From contig NZ_JAPEOQ010000002.1 of assembly GCF_026341035.1 (NCBI RefSeq), positions 2,232,001 to 2,296,000 of the forward strand: a stretch of DNA of 64,000 bases, given 5' to 3'. Below the pieces are notes generated by a model. It saw only the letters and a list, made by a program, of their open reading frames with translations, did no database searches and was not told the origin of the DNA. The stretch is from Streptomyces sp. NBC_01016. GTDB lineage: Bacteria; Actinomycetota; Actinomycetes; Streptomycetales; Streptomycetaceae. A program made the position numbers and the translations under genes. Positions 36,092 to 44,018 of the stretch are shown here, one piece after another (positions within the stretch are counted from its first letter, which is position 1; every line of letters starts with the position of its first letter).

Positions 36092-36390
36092 GGCAGCGGG
36101 TCTGAACATCACGGTCTGCCACATGCCGCCAGGCACCTCGAAGTGGAACAAAATCGAGCACCGGCTGTTCTCCCACATCTCCATGAACTGGCGAGGCCGC
36201 CCACTGACCAGCCATGACGTCATCGTGAAGAGCATCGCGGCCACCACCACCCACACTGGGCTCACAGTCCACGCCGAACTCGACCCCGGTACCTACGACA
36301 CCGGCATCAAGATCACTGACAGCGACATCGACGCCCTACCCATGCACCGGCACCGCTTCCACGGCGACTGGAATTACACCCTCCGCCCCT
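36092..36390 (+). pseudogene. ISAzo13-family transposase, C-terminal fragment
   Basis: The plus frame gives LNITVCHMPPGTSKWNKIEH, RLFSHISMNWRGRPLTSHDV and HRFHGDWNYTLRP, the highly conserved C-terminal DDE region of ISAzo13 (Rhodopirellula-type, PF07592) transposases. The upstream two thirds of the gene are missing. Confidence 0.8.
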
Positions 36391-36477
36391 CACCCCGAAA
36401 CACCGCCACAGCCAAGAACACACGATCAGTCGACAGCCGGTTCCCGCAGCCCTGCACCGGGTGTCTGTGTAACCCGG

Positions 36478-36661
36478 AGCTGACCGGGATGCCCGAACCG
36501 GAGCTGACCGAACTCGTCAACCAACTCGACCAGGAACTGGACGAGTTACGCGAGCAAGGGCGGCGACAGCAGCGAGGAGGCGAGCGCGTCCGGGCTCGCG
36601 GCGCAGGCGCCAAGGACAAACTGACCACCGCCGACAGAGTCCTGGCCACCGTGCTCAGATC
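36478..36661 (+). pseudogene. Second transposase fragment, N-terminal HTH part
   Basis: In frame after the ISAzo13 fragment comes ELTGMPEPELTELVNQLDQE through GAGAKDKLTTADRVLATVLR, the start of a DDE transposase of the type with an N-terminal HTH (ADRVLATVL). It breaks off where the recombinase fragment begins, so three unrelated pieces are joined within 400 bases. Confidence 0.5.
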
Positions 36662-36727
36662 GACGGGTTCTTCGCCTTTCTCGAGTAGCGGTACGCGGGC
36701 GAGATCCTGCGGCGTTTCGGTGCGGGG

Positions 36728-37465
36728 GTGGAGTCGCCGATCGATGCCTTCAACCGGCCTCGTCACCGCGGGGACTTCGGGCTGCGCATCCCGCCTTCGG
36801 CCCGTGCCACGAAGGAGTTCTTCGCTTCCTGGCGCGATGCCCTGCCCACGTCCCGGAAATACCCGGTGGCCGCCCGTAATTACGTCTTGAGCAAGATCAC
36901 CTACATTTCGGGGGTCCGTGCCGCGGAGCTGTGTGGCGTGCGGATGGGCGACGTTCATTGGGAGAACGGCCAGTGGGGCCGCTTTCTCGTGCGGGGCAAG
37001 GGCTCGAAGGGGTCCGGTCCGCGCGAGCGCGAGGCGTTCCTCTTCCAGGAGGGCCGTGACCTGCTGTGGTGGTACGTCGAGGAGATCCGCGGGGAGTTCT
37101 TCGACGATCCCACCGACCCGTATGCGCCACTGTTCCCGTCCGAGCGGGTCCCCGGTGCCGTGGCCGCCCTCAATCTGCCCGTATCGCCTGCCTTGCTGCC
37201 GGACTCCTTCCGGAGGGTGCTGAAAGAGGCCTCGAAGCAGCACCTGCAGGGGCCTGTCCGGGAGCTGTTCCCGCACCTGTTGCGGCATGCCTGCGCGACA
37301 CACAACTACGAAGCGGGGATGCCTCTTTGGGATGTCCAAGTCCTGCTTGGGCACACCTGGGCCTCGACGACGGTCGGCTATCTCGCCACCGCGAGGGGCG
37401 ATCCCGAACGCCAGAGTCTGGAGTCTTCCCGGCGGGCGGTTCGCCGGTTGAGTGAGGAGTCGTGA
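36728..37465 (+). CDS. Tyrosine recombinase, N-terminally truncated
   Basis: A 245-residue catalytic domain with all key residues: Arg in YISGVRAAELCGVRMGD, Lys in VRGKGSKG, HxxR in FPHLLRHACATH, then LLGHTWASTTVGYLA giving the His and the nucleophile Tyr. Homology continues upstream of GTG 36728 (FFAFLE, an in-frame TAG, then RYAGEILRRFGAGVE) and then meets transposase debris, so the DNA-binding core-binding domain is lost. First gene of a three-gene cassette with the HTH and zinc-ribbon integrase-like genes. Probably inactive. Confidence 0.8.
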   Translation: MESPIDAFNRPRHRGDFGLRIPPSARATKEFFASWRDALPTSRKYPVAARNYVLSKITYISGVRAAELCGVRMGDVHWENGQWGRFLVRGKGSKGSGPREREAFLFQEGRDLLWWYVEEIRGEFFDDPTDPYAPLFPSERVPGAVAALNLPVSPALLPDSFRRVLKEASKQHLQGPVRELFPHLLRHACATHNYEAGMPLWDVQVLLGHTWASTTVGYLATARGDPERQSLESSRRAVRRLSEES

Positions 37466-37469
37466 ACCG

Positions 37470-37805
37470 ATGAAGTCGAACCTGCGTTGGGTCGCTGCCC
37501 GTCGCGACATCTGGCGCCCGACCCAGTTGCTCGCGGCCTTCCAGGAGGTCGGCTTCAACCCGTCGCTGAGTAAGGTGGCTGCGTTGTGGTCGAGCAAGCC
37601 GATCACGATTCGTCTGGACGACCTGGACATGATGTGCACCGCTTTGGACTGCACGGTTGCGGACTTGATGGAGGCCGAACCTGTCGCCACGGAGCTGCGG
37701 CCGGAAACCGAACAGCGCGCGGTCGGCGAGAGCGGGCCCGGGCAGCCGCGGCCGATCCCGAAGCCGGGCAGCGGGGGCCGGCGTCGTTCCATGCCGCCCA
37801 ACTGA
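37470..37805 (+). CDS. Small XRE/Cro-type HTH protein of the recombinase cassette
   Basis: A 111-residue protein, ATG 37470, four bases after the recombinase stop. The Cro/C1-like HTH (HTH_26 type) has MKSNLRWVAARRDIWRPTQL, LSKVAALWSSKPITIRLDDL and the typical MCTALDCTVADLME third part. The tail is Pro/Gly-rich and disordered. It ends 11 bases before the next gene, so the three genes form one transcript. It may regulate the cassette or assist recombination. Confidence 0.75.
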   Translation: MKSNLRWVAARRDIWRPTQLLAAFQEVGFNPSLSKVAALWSSKPITIRLDDLDMMCTALDCTVADLMEAEPVATELRPETEQRAVGESGPGQPRPIPKPGSGGRRRSMPPN

Positions 37806-37816
37806 CGGGACCGCAC

Positions 37817-39415
37817 ATGCCCCGCCGACAGGGAGACGGCAGCTGCGCCCATTGTCTGGCCTGGGCAAATGACCGGCTCACGCTCTGTCATGGCTGCTGC
37901 GGCTGGCGGCAGTTGCACCCCGAGGTCTCCGACTGCGAGCGCTGCGGCCGCCGCCTGCCACTCAGTAGTAGGAAGTGCCGCTTCTGCACACTGCTGCTGC
38001 GGGAGACTGCGGCAGACGTCAGCGGGATCGCCCTGACCGGCGGCGATCAGCTCTGGTTCGGCGGGGAATTCGCCCTGCGCATGAGCGATCGCTACTTGAG
38101 CGCGGGCGGATCAAGCAGGGGCCGCTTCCAGGTCAAGGAACGCCGGATGCGGGCCACCGTGCGCGACGAACGCCCCGTCTCGCCGCACCTCGTCGACCCC
38201 GCGCAGTTGGAACTGTTCCCCGCCCCGCCACGCACCTGGGCCCGGTTGAACCCGGAGGACGAGTACGCGCTCACCACGGAGGCCAAGGCCCTGCGTGATG
38301 ACTTTGCCGACTATCTGCGCCGCAACGGCGTCGACCCCCGATTCGCCGGCGGCGGAAGCCTGCGCACGCTGCGGACCTTGACAGGCCGCCTCGGTGTCGC
38401 GGCACCCCTCCGCGAGGCCGATGTCAAGGCCATCGCAACTCTCAGCGAAAATCACAACGGGCGCCGCGTCATCTGCTTTCTACGCCTCCACGGCCTCCTG
38501 GAGCCCGAGCCGATCAGGAAGGCGGAACTGATCCGAGCTCGGACACTGGCCAGTTCGCTCTCCGCACCATTCGCCGCGGCCGTCCACCTGTGGATCGACG
38601 TGCTGCTCGGCCAAGGCCACCAGCCCAGCCCCGCCCTCGCGCCGGTGACGATCTACGGCGACGTCTGGAACGTTGTCCCCACGCTGAAGCTCTGGGCCAT
38701 ATCCGGCATCACCGACCTCAAGGAAGTGACCACCGACGACATCACCGCAGCCCTCACGGACATGCCCCCAGCCCGGCGCCGCGCTGCTCACGTCCCGCTT
38801 CGGTCCCTGTTCCGCGCCCTGCGACGCGAACGCAGAATCTTTCGAGACCCGGCACGCGGAGTCTCCCTGCCCCAGGCCGTGAAACTCCCAACCCCGCTCC
38901 CCTCGGACACCCTCAAGGGCCTGCTGGGCAAGGCCGGAGACGCCAGAAGCAAGTTCATCGTCGCCCTCGTCGCCGTTCACGCCCTCACGCACGCCGACAT
39001 GCTGCCCCTGCTGCTCGAGGACCTCGACCGTGTACGCGGCCGGCTGCGCGTGCGCCGCCCAGGGCGCCGAGACCACATCGTCTATCTCGACGAGATCACC
39101 ACCGAGCTGGCGACAGCATGGCTTCGCGAACGGCACCGGCGCTGGCCCCAAACCACCAGCCCGTACCTGCTGGTCAGCCGAGTGTCCGCAGCTGACGAAG
39201 CCGGGCCGATGATGACCAAGGAGGTCACCAAGGAGGTCTTCGCACGAGTCGGGATCACCGCCGGCAAGCTGCGCGAGGACCGCATCTATGACGAAGCCCG
39301 GTACACCGACGATCCTGTCCACCTGATGCGCACCTTCGGGCTGGCGACATCGACGGCGATGAAATACATCACGGCTGCTCACCCCGACAAGCACCCTGAC
39401 CCGATTCAGGCTTGA
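37817..39415 (+). CDS. Zinc-ribbon integrase-like protein of the recombinase cassette
   Basis: A 532-residue protein, ATG 37817 with ACGGGA upstream. The N-terminus has four Cys pairs (CAHC, CHGC, CERCGR, CRFC), probably two zinc ribbons. The remainder has the helical layout of a phage-type integrase (core region around 150-270, then KLRVRRPGRRDHIVYLDEIT). The end, DDPVHLMRTFGLATSTAMKY, occupies the catalytic HxxR...Y region but lacks the full set, so it is likely a non-cleaving partner. Streptomyces genomes carry many copies of this recombinase/HTH/zinc-ribbon trio. Confidence 0.65.
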   Translation: MPRRQGDGSCAHCLAWANDRLTLCHGCCGWRQLHPEVSDCERCGRRLPLSSRKCRFCTLLLRETAADVSGIALTGGDQLWFGGEFALRMSDRYLSAGGSSRGRFQVKERRMRATVRDERPVSPHLVDPAQLELFPAPPRTWARLNPEDEYALTTEAKALRDDFADYLRRNGVDPRFAGGGSLRTLRTLTGRLGVAAPLREADVKAIATLSENHNGRRVICFLRLHGLLEPEPIRKAELIRARTLASSLSAPFAAAVHLWIDVLLGQGHQPSPALAPVTIYGDVWNVVPTLKLWAISGITDLKEVTTDDITAALTDMPPARRRAAHVPLRSLFRALRRERRIFRDPARGVSLPQAVKLPTPLPSDTLKGLLGKAGDARSKFIVALVAVHALTHADMLPLLLEDLDRVRGRLRVRRPGRRDHIVYLDEITTELATAWLRERHRRWPQTTSPYLLVSRVSAADEAGPMMTKEVTKEVFARVGITAGKLREDRIYDEARYTDDPVHLMRTFGLATSTAMKYITAAHPDKHPDPIQA

Positions 39416-39536
39416 ACGGGCAACGAATCTGGCTGCACCGAACCGCCCCTTCCTTCACACAGTCCGGCACCACCGGCTGGGCCTCGCCACCGGTTCCGCA
39501 GGGGGCCACGCATGCCAGATGGCCTCGTAGCTCTCT

Positions 39537-40574
39537 CTAACCCGGCAGCGCCGACTGACGTGAGTCACTGTGGCCGGTGGAGTCGCGCCAGAGGACCGAC
39601 GCGACCGGCCCACCCCTCTCTGGGGGGCTGCTGCCTTGCATGAGTGCGACGAGTCGTTGCATGGCCCGGCGGCCGAGCTCTTCATAGTCCACCTCGACCG
39701 TGGTCAGCGTGGGAGTGAGCCACGCGCCGAGCGGGTTGCTGTCCCAACCGGTAATGACGAGATCGTCGGGGACGTTCCAGCCTCGCTCCTGAGCTCCGTG
39801 TACTGCTGCGGCGGCGAGAAGATCGTTCGCTGCGACGATGGCCGTGACGTCGGTGTCGGCCGGCAGGTCGAGGACGGCCTGGCGGCTGGTCTCCGGTAGC
39901 CAGTCGCCGCCGACGACGCCGGCCGAGTGCAGGCCGAGGCGCTCGACGGTGTCGAGGTAGACCTGTTCGCGGGCGCGCACGGTCGGGTAAGTGCGGTCGC
40001 CGGCCACGTGCAGGAACGTGCGGTGTCCCGCGGCGGCGAGCCCTTCGATGATCTCGGCGATGGGGGTCGCGTCGGCGAGTTCACCGATGGCGCGCAGCTC
40101 TTCGTCGTACTCGGCCGCCACCACGATGGGCGTGGCGGGCTGCACGGCTCCGGGCGGGGAGTCGAGGAGCGGGGTCAGGGAGAGGACGCCCTCGAACATG
40201 CCGGACTCGGCGAGTTCGACGACACGCGCGGCGAGGGTGGCCGCAGGACCGTCGAGGGTGACGCCTTCGATCTGGTAGCCGTGCGTGTGGGCGTTCTCGG
40301 TCGCGCCAGCGAGCATGCGGATGGCGCCGACGGCCTGTCCGGCGGGCAGCAGGATCGCGAGGCGTCCGGTGCGCCGCGTGCGCATCGCGCGGGCGGCCAG
40401 GTTGGGCCGGTAGCCGAGTTCGTCGATGGCAGCGCTGATGCGTTCCTTGATGGAGTCACGCACCCCCTGGCCGTCGAAGCGCAGGTAGCGCGAGACCGTC
40501 GTGTGCGACACCCCTGCGGTGCGCGCGATGTCGTAGATCGTCGTTCGCCGGGGCGGGGGTGTGGAAGTGGGCAC
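39537..40574 (-). CDS. LacI-family regulator of the polysaccharide operon
   Basis: A 345-residue regulator; I choose GTG 40574 because it gives the usual short lead before the HTH (the frame is open to 40643). The HTH reads TTIYDIARTAGVSHTTVSRY with hinge GYRPNLAARAMR, then a periplasmic-binding-like sensor domain (LAILLPAGQAVGAIRML, VPDDLVITGWDSNPLGAW, LTTVEVDYEELGRRAM). It diverges from the ABC transporter/GH operon, and two identical GTTATCGATAAC palindromes lie in the gap. A broken homologue is at 17932-18837. Expected to repress the operon until a released oligosaccharide binds. Confidence 0.93.
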   Translation of the reverse strand: MPTSTPPPRRTTIYDIARTAGVSHTTVSRYLRFDGQGVRDSIKERISAAIDELGYRPNLAARAMRTRRTGRLAILLPAGQAVGAIRMLAGATENAHTHGYQIEGVTLDGPAATLAARVVELAESGMFEGVLSLTPLLDSPPGAVQPATPIVVAAEYDEELRAIGELADATPIAEIIEGLAAAGHRTFLHVAGDRTYPTVRAREQVYLDTVERLGLHSAGVVGGDWLPETSRQAVLDLPADTDVTAIVAANDLLAAAAVHGAQERGWNVPDDLVITGWDSNPLGAWLTPTLTTVEVDYEELGRRAMQRLVALMQGSSPPERGGPVASVLWRDSTGHSDSRQSALPG

Positions 40575-40659
40575 GTCCCGATGATGGCATCCAGGCGCCG
40601 GGGGCGAGGACCCCTCGCGGTCATCCATATGAACACGGTTCAAAGTCTTGACGGCTTTC

Positions 40660-40671
40660 GTTATCGATAAC
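40660..40671. promoter_or_regulatory. LacI operator O1: GTTATCGATAAC
   Basis: A perfect 12-bp palindrome in the gap between the LacI gene and the transporter operon. A possible -35 TTGACG lies at 40648-40653 and a -10-like TAACGT at 40672-40677, so the palindrome would fill the promoter spacer. Confidence 0.8.
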
Positions 40672-40680
40672 TAACGTCTC

Positions 40681-40692
40681 GTTATCGATAAC
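40681..40692. promoter_or_regulatory. LacI operator O2: GTTATCGATAAC
   Basis: Second identical palindrome, 21 bases centre-to-centre from O1. That is two helical turns, so two LacI dimers could bind the same DNA face. Confidence 0.8.
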
Positions 40693-40842
40693 TTTACCGC
40701 GGCTGGTAGAACGATCCCACCTCTTGGAAGGTGCTGCTGGCCTGCGGTGACGCCGGCATCGTCGTGCGTCTGGCCCTCGGGACACGCCATTGAAGGAGCT
40801 GAGCCTTGTGAGAGTCGCCTGCGCCCCACCGGACCGGTCACG

Positions 40843-41802
40843 ATGACCGCACACCAGACGGCACCTGCCGCTTCCGTCGCGCGCACCGCGTCGCCGCCCC
40901 CGGATCGTCAGACAACCCAGGGCCCCCGGCGCCGTCGCGCCGGCCTGCGCCCGCCGGTGTGGTTCGTCGTGCCGGCCGTGCTGGTCTACGTGGCCGTGGT
41001 CATCGCGCCGAACGTCCAGGGATTCGCCTACTCCTTCACCGACTGGGACGGTTTCGGAGCCGCCGCGTCCTTCGTCGGCATCGACAACTACCGCCACGTG
41101 TTCGCCGACGACAACGCCACCGGTGCCATCGTCAACACGTTCCTGCTGACGCTTCTGGTCACCATTGGCCAGAACGTGATCGGCCTGCTCCTCGCCCTTG
41201 GGCTCAACACCAAGGTCAAGAGCCGCTACCTGTTGCGCCTGGTGTTCTTCCTGCCGGTCGTCCTCACGCCGATCGTCGCGGGCTATTTGTGGAAGTACCT
41301 GCTCATGCCGGAGGGGACGCTCAACTCCGTGCTGGGCTCACTGGGGTTGGGCAGCCTCCAGCAGGACTGGCTCGGCGACCCCGATCTGGTGCTGTATGCG
41401 GTCTGCGCGGCCGTCGTGTGGCAGGGCGCCGGATACTCCATGGTCATCTACCTGGCCGGTCTGCAGGCCGTGCCGAGCGAGGCGCTCGAAGCGGCCGCCA
41501 TGGACGGTGCCGGACCGATCCGCCGCACCTGGTCGATCACCCTGCCGCTGATCAACGGCGCGATCGTGGTCAATCTGCTGCTGACCGTGCTGGGCAATCT
41601 CAAGCAGTTCGACACCGTCTTCTCGATGACCAGCGGCGGCCCGTCCGGAGCCAGCGAAACGATGGCGACGACCGTGTACAAGTCCGCGTTCCTGTACCTG
41701 CAGTACCCCAACGCCCTCGCACAGGGCGTGGTGTTGACCCTGGTGGTCGGGGTCATCGGCTTCTTCCAGTACCGCTTGACCCAACGGAAGGCCCTGGCAT
41801 GA
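40843..41802 (+). CDS. ABC sugar importer permease, MalF-like
   Basis: A 319-residue membrane protein with six predicted segments starting at PVWFVVPAVLVYVAVVIAP. The EAA loop that docks the ATPase is EALEAAAMDGAGPIRRTWSI. ATG 40843 is chosen; the cytoplasmic tail before TM1 is about 35 residues. The gene ends in an ATGA overlap with the second permease. CUT1-type importer of oligosaccharides; the ATPase is absent and is probably the shared MsiK-type protein encoded elsewhere, as is usual in Streptomyces. Confidence 0.93.
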   Translation: MTAHQTAPAASVARTASPPPDRQTTQGPRRRRAGLRPPVWFVVPAVLVYVAVVIAPNVQGFAYSFTDWDGFGAAASFVGIDNYRHVFADDNATGAIVNTFLLTLLVTIGQNVIGLLLALGLNTKVKSRYLLRLVFFLPVVLTPIVAGYLWKYLLMPEGTLNSVLGSLGLGSLQQDWLGDPDLVLYAVCAAVVWQGAGYSMVIYLAGLQAVPSEALEAAAMDGAGPIRRTWSITLPLINGAIVVNLLLTVLGNLKQFDTVFSMTSGGPSGASETMATTVYKSAFLYLQYPNALAQGVVLTLVVGVIGFFQYRLTQRKALA

Positions 41803-42620
41803 ACCGATACACAGGGCGCACCTTCGCTCTCGAGCTGGTGCTGTTCGCCGTCGCGGCGATCTTCATGGTCCCGATCTTCGTGCTCATCTCGGTCGCGCTG
41901 CGCGACCCGAACAGCACGCCGGGCTTCCTCGGCTTCACCTGGCCGCTGCACTTCCAGAACCTGTCGACGGCCTGGACCGAGTCGGCCATGGGGCCGAGCC
42001 TCGTCAACAGCATTGTGATCACCGCGGTGTCGGTCGCGCTGATCATCGTCATCGCCTCCGCCGCGAGCTACACCATCACCCGGCGCACCCAGCGCTGGTC
42101 GCGCGGCGTCTTCTACCTCTTCCTGACCGGGTTCCTCTTCCCCGGGCAGCTCGCGATGCTGCCGCTGTACCTGGCGTTCTCCAAGGCAGGCCTCGTCGGC
42201 AACCCGGTGACGGTGATCCTGATCTACGTCGCCGGCCACATGCCGTTCACGGTCTTCCTGTACTCCGCTTTCCTGCGCGACCTGCCGCGCGACTACGAGG
42301 AGGCGGCGACCATCGACGGCGCCGGCCACCTGCGGATGTTCTGGACCGTTGTCTTCCCGCTGGCCCGCCCGGTCACCGGCACCGTGGCCATCCTCACCGC
42401 CCTGGGTGTGTGGAACGACTTCCTCAACCCGCTGCTGTACCTGACCGGTGGCAACACCCGCACCGCACCGCTGTCGGTCTACACCTTCGTCGGGGAGTAC
42501 AGCGCCAACTGGCCGCTGGTGTTCTCGGCCCTGATCACCTCGGTGATCCCGATCCTGGTCGCCTACTTCCTCATGCAGCGCTTCATCATGCGCGGCTTCG
42601 CCTCCGGGCTCAAAGGCTGA
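41799..42620 (+). CDS. ABC sugar importer permease, MalG-like
   Basis: A 273-residue, six-segment permease overlapping the previous gene by 4 bases (ATGA), so translation is coupled. The EAA loop reads DYEEAATIDGAGHLRMFWTV, and LGVWNDFLNPLLYL is the typical CUT1 segment. It forms the membrane channel with the MalF-like protein. Confidence 0.95.
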   Translation: MNRYTGRTFALELVLFAVAAIFMVPIFVLISVALRDPNSTPGFLGFTWPLHFQNLSTAWTESAMGPSLVNSIVITAVSVALIIVIASAASYTITRRTQRWSRGVFYLFLTGFLFPGQLAMLPLYLAFSKAGLVGNPVTVILIYVAGHMPFTVFLYSAFLRDLPRDYEEAATIDGAGHLRMFWTVVFPLARPVTGTVAILTALGVWNDFLNPLLYLTGGNTRTAPLSVYTFVGEYSANWPLVFSALITSVIPILVAYFLMQRFIMRGFASGLKG

Positions 42621-42667
42621 ACCACACCTCTCGCGCCCGCGCCCCTCATCCCCTGAAAGGCCGCACG

Positions 42668-43945
42668 ATGTCATCGACGACAAAGTGCTCCACCCTGCGC
42701 ACCCTTGGTGCCGCGCTGACGATGGCAGCAGCTCTGACCGCCTGCTCCACCGCCAACACCCCGTCCACCGAGGGCGGCAAGCAGATCCTGACCGTCGCCG
42801 CCAACGGCGGGACCGCGCTCAAGAGCCTGCTGCCCGCCTTCGAGAAGCAGAACCCCGGCATCAAGGTCGTGGTCAAGGACTACCCGCAGAACTACCGGGA
42901 GGTCATCGGCCCCCAGCTGGCCGGAGGCAACGCACCCGACGTCATCCAGGTGCCGCCCGGCGGAGGCAACAACGTCAGCGCCAAGCTCGCCGGCAAGCGC
43001 GGCTACTACGCCGACCTCTCCGATGCCTCCTGGGCCTCGGAAGTACCCGCCAGCGCGCGGGAACAGCTGAGCACCGACGACGGCACCCTCGTCGGAGTTC
43101 CGATGACCCTGTCGTCCATCGGCGGGATCTACAACCAGGGCGCCCTCGACAAGGCCGGGCTGAGCGTGCCGCAGACCTGGAGCCAGGTCCTTAAGCTGTG
43201 CGCGGACGCCCGCAAGGCCGGGAAGACGGCCTACGGTCTTGGCCTGTCCGACACCTGGACCACACAGATGATCCCCTACGCCCTGACCTCCTCGCTGGTC
43301 TACGGGCCCAAGCCCAAGTTCATCGACCAACAGCTCGCGGACAAGGCAAGCTTCGCCAAGTCGGGCTGGTCCACCGCCCTGGACAAATACCTGCAGATGG
43401 AGCGCGCGGGCTGCTTCAACAAGAGCCCCAACGGCACGCCCTACTCCCAGGTGCAGGACGCCATCCGCGCCGGCGACACCCTCGCCACCGTGAGCGTGGC
43501 CGCGGAGACCGGCTCCATCGCCTCCACCGGCCCCAAGGACCTGAAGCTCACCTACGCGGCGTTCCCCGCGACCGACGATCCGAAGCAGACGTTCCTGCCG
43601 ACCTCGGTCGGCCCGGCGTACGGGATCAACGCCAAGAGCAGCCACAAGGACCTGGCGCAGAAGTTCCTGAAGTTCCTGGCGAAGCCCAAGACGCAGTTGG
43701 CGCACGCCAAGGCCTTCGGTGACGCCGCCGCGATGCCCGGCGACCAGCCGCAGGACAGCGAAGTGGCCAAGGTGGTCGAGCACTTCACCACAGTGAAACG
43801 AACCACGACCTGGCCGGACCGGCTGTGGCCGAGCACGACCACCCAACCGGCGCTGTTCGACGGCGTGCAGGGGCTGTTCAGCAAGCAGGACTCCGTCGGT
43901 GACGTCCTGAGCAACATGGACGGCGCCTTCCAACAGGCCCGCTAA
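42668..43945 (+). CDS. ABC sugar-binding lipoprotein
   Basis: A 425-residue extracellular binding protein. The N-terminus has a signal peptide ending in the lipobox LTAC, followed by a Thr/Ser linker. The fold is that of cluster B sugar-binding proteins: ITVAANGGTALKSLLP-like start, KQNPGIKVVVKDYPQNYREV, then GGNAPDVIQVP. It delivers the oligosaccharide to the two permeases. A hairpin just after the stop (43954-43975) may stabilise this mRNA segment and give excess binding protein. Confidence 0.93.
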   Translation: MSSTTKCSTLRTLGAALTMAAALTACSTANTPSTEGGKQILTVAANGGTALKSLLPAFEKQNPGIKVVVKDYPQNYREVIGPQLAGGNAPDVIQVPPGGGNNVSAKLAGKRGYYADLSDASWASEVPASAREQLSTDDGTLVGVPMTLSSIGGIYNQGALDKAGLSVPQTWSQVLKLCADARKAGKTAYGLGLSDTWTTQMIPYALTSSLVYGPKPKFIDQQLADKASFAKSGWSTALDKYLQMERAGCFNKSPNGTPYSQVQDAIRAGDTLATVSVAAETGSIASTGPKDLKLTYAAFPATDDPKQTFLPTSVGPAYGINAKSSHKDLAQKFLKFLAKPKTQLAHAKAFGDAAAMPGDQPQDSEVAKVVEHFTTVKRTTTWPDRLWPSTTTQPALFDGVQGLFSKQDSVGDVLSNMDGAFQQAR

Positions 43946-43953
43946 GGGTGTGC

Positions 43954-43975
43954 TGCCGCAATGTCACCTGCGGCA
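43954..43975. promoter_or_regulatory. Hairpin after the binding-protein gene
   Basis: TGCCGCA pairs with TGCGGCA across an 8-base loop, 9 bases after the stop. Hairpins here often protect the binding-protein message or partly terminate it before downstream genes. Confidence 0.5.
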
Positions 43976-44018
43976 CCCGCCCCCGTCTCCACCTTCCCCA
44001 CCTCTTTGAAGGACTGGC

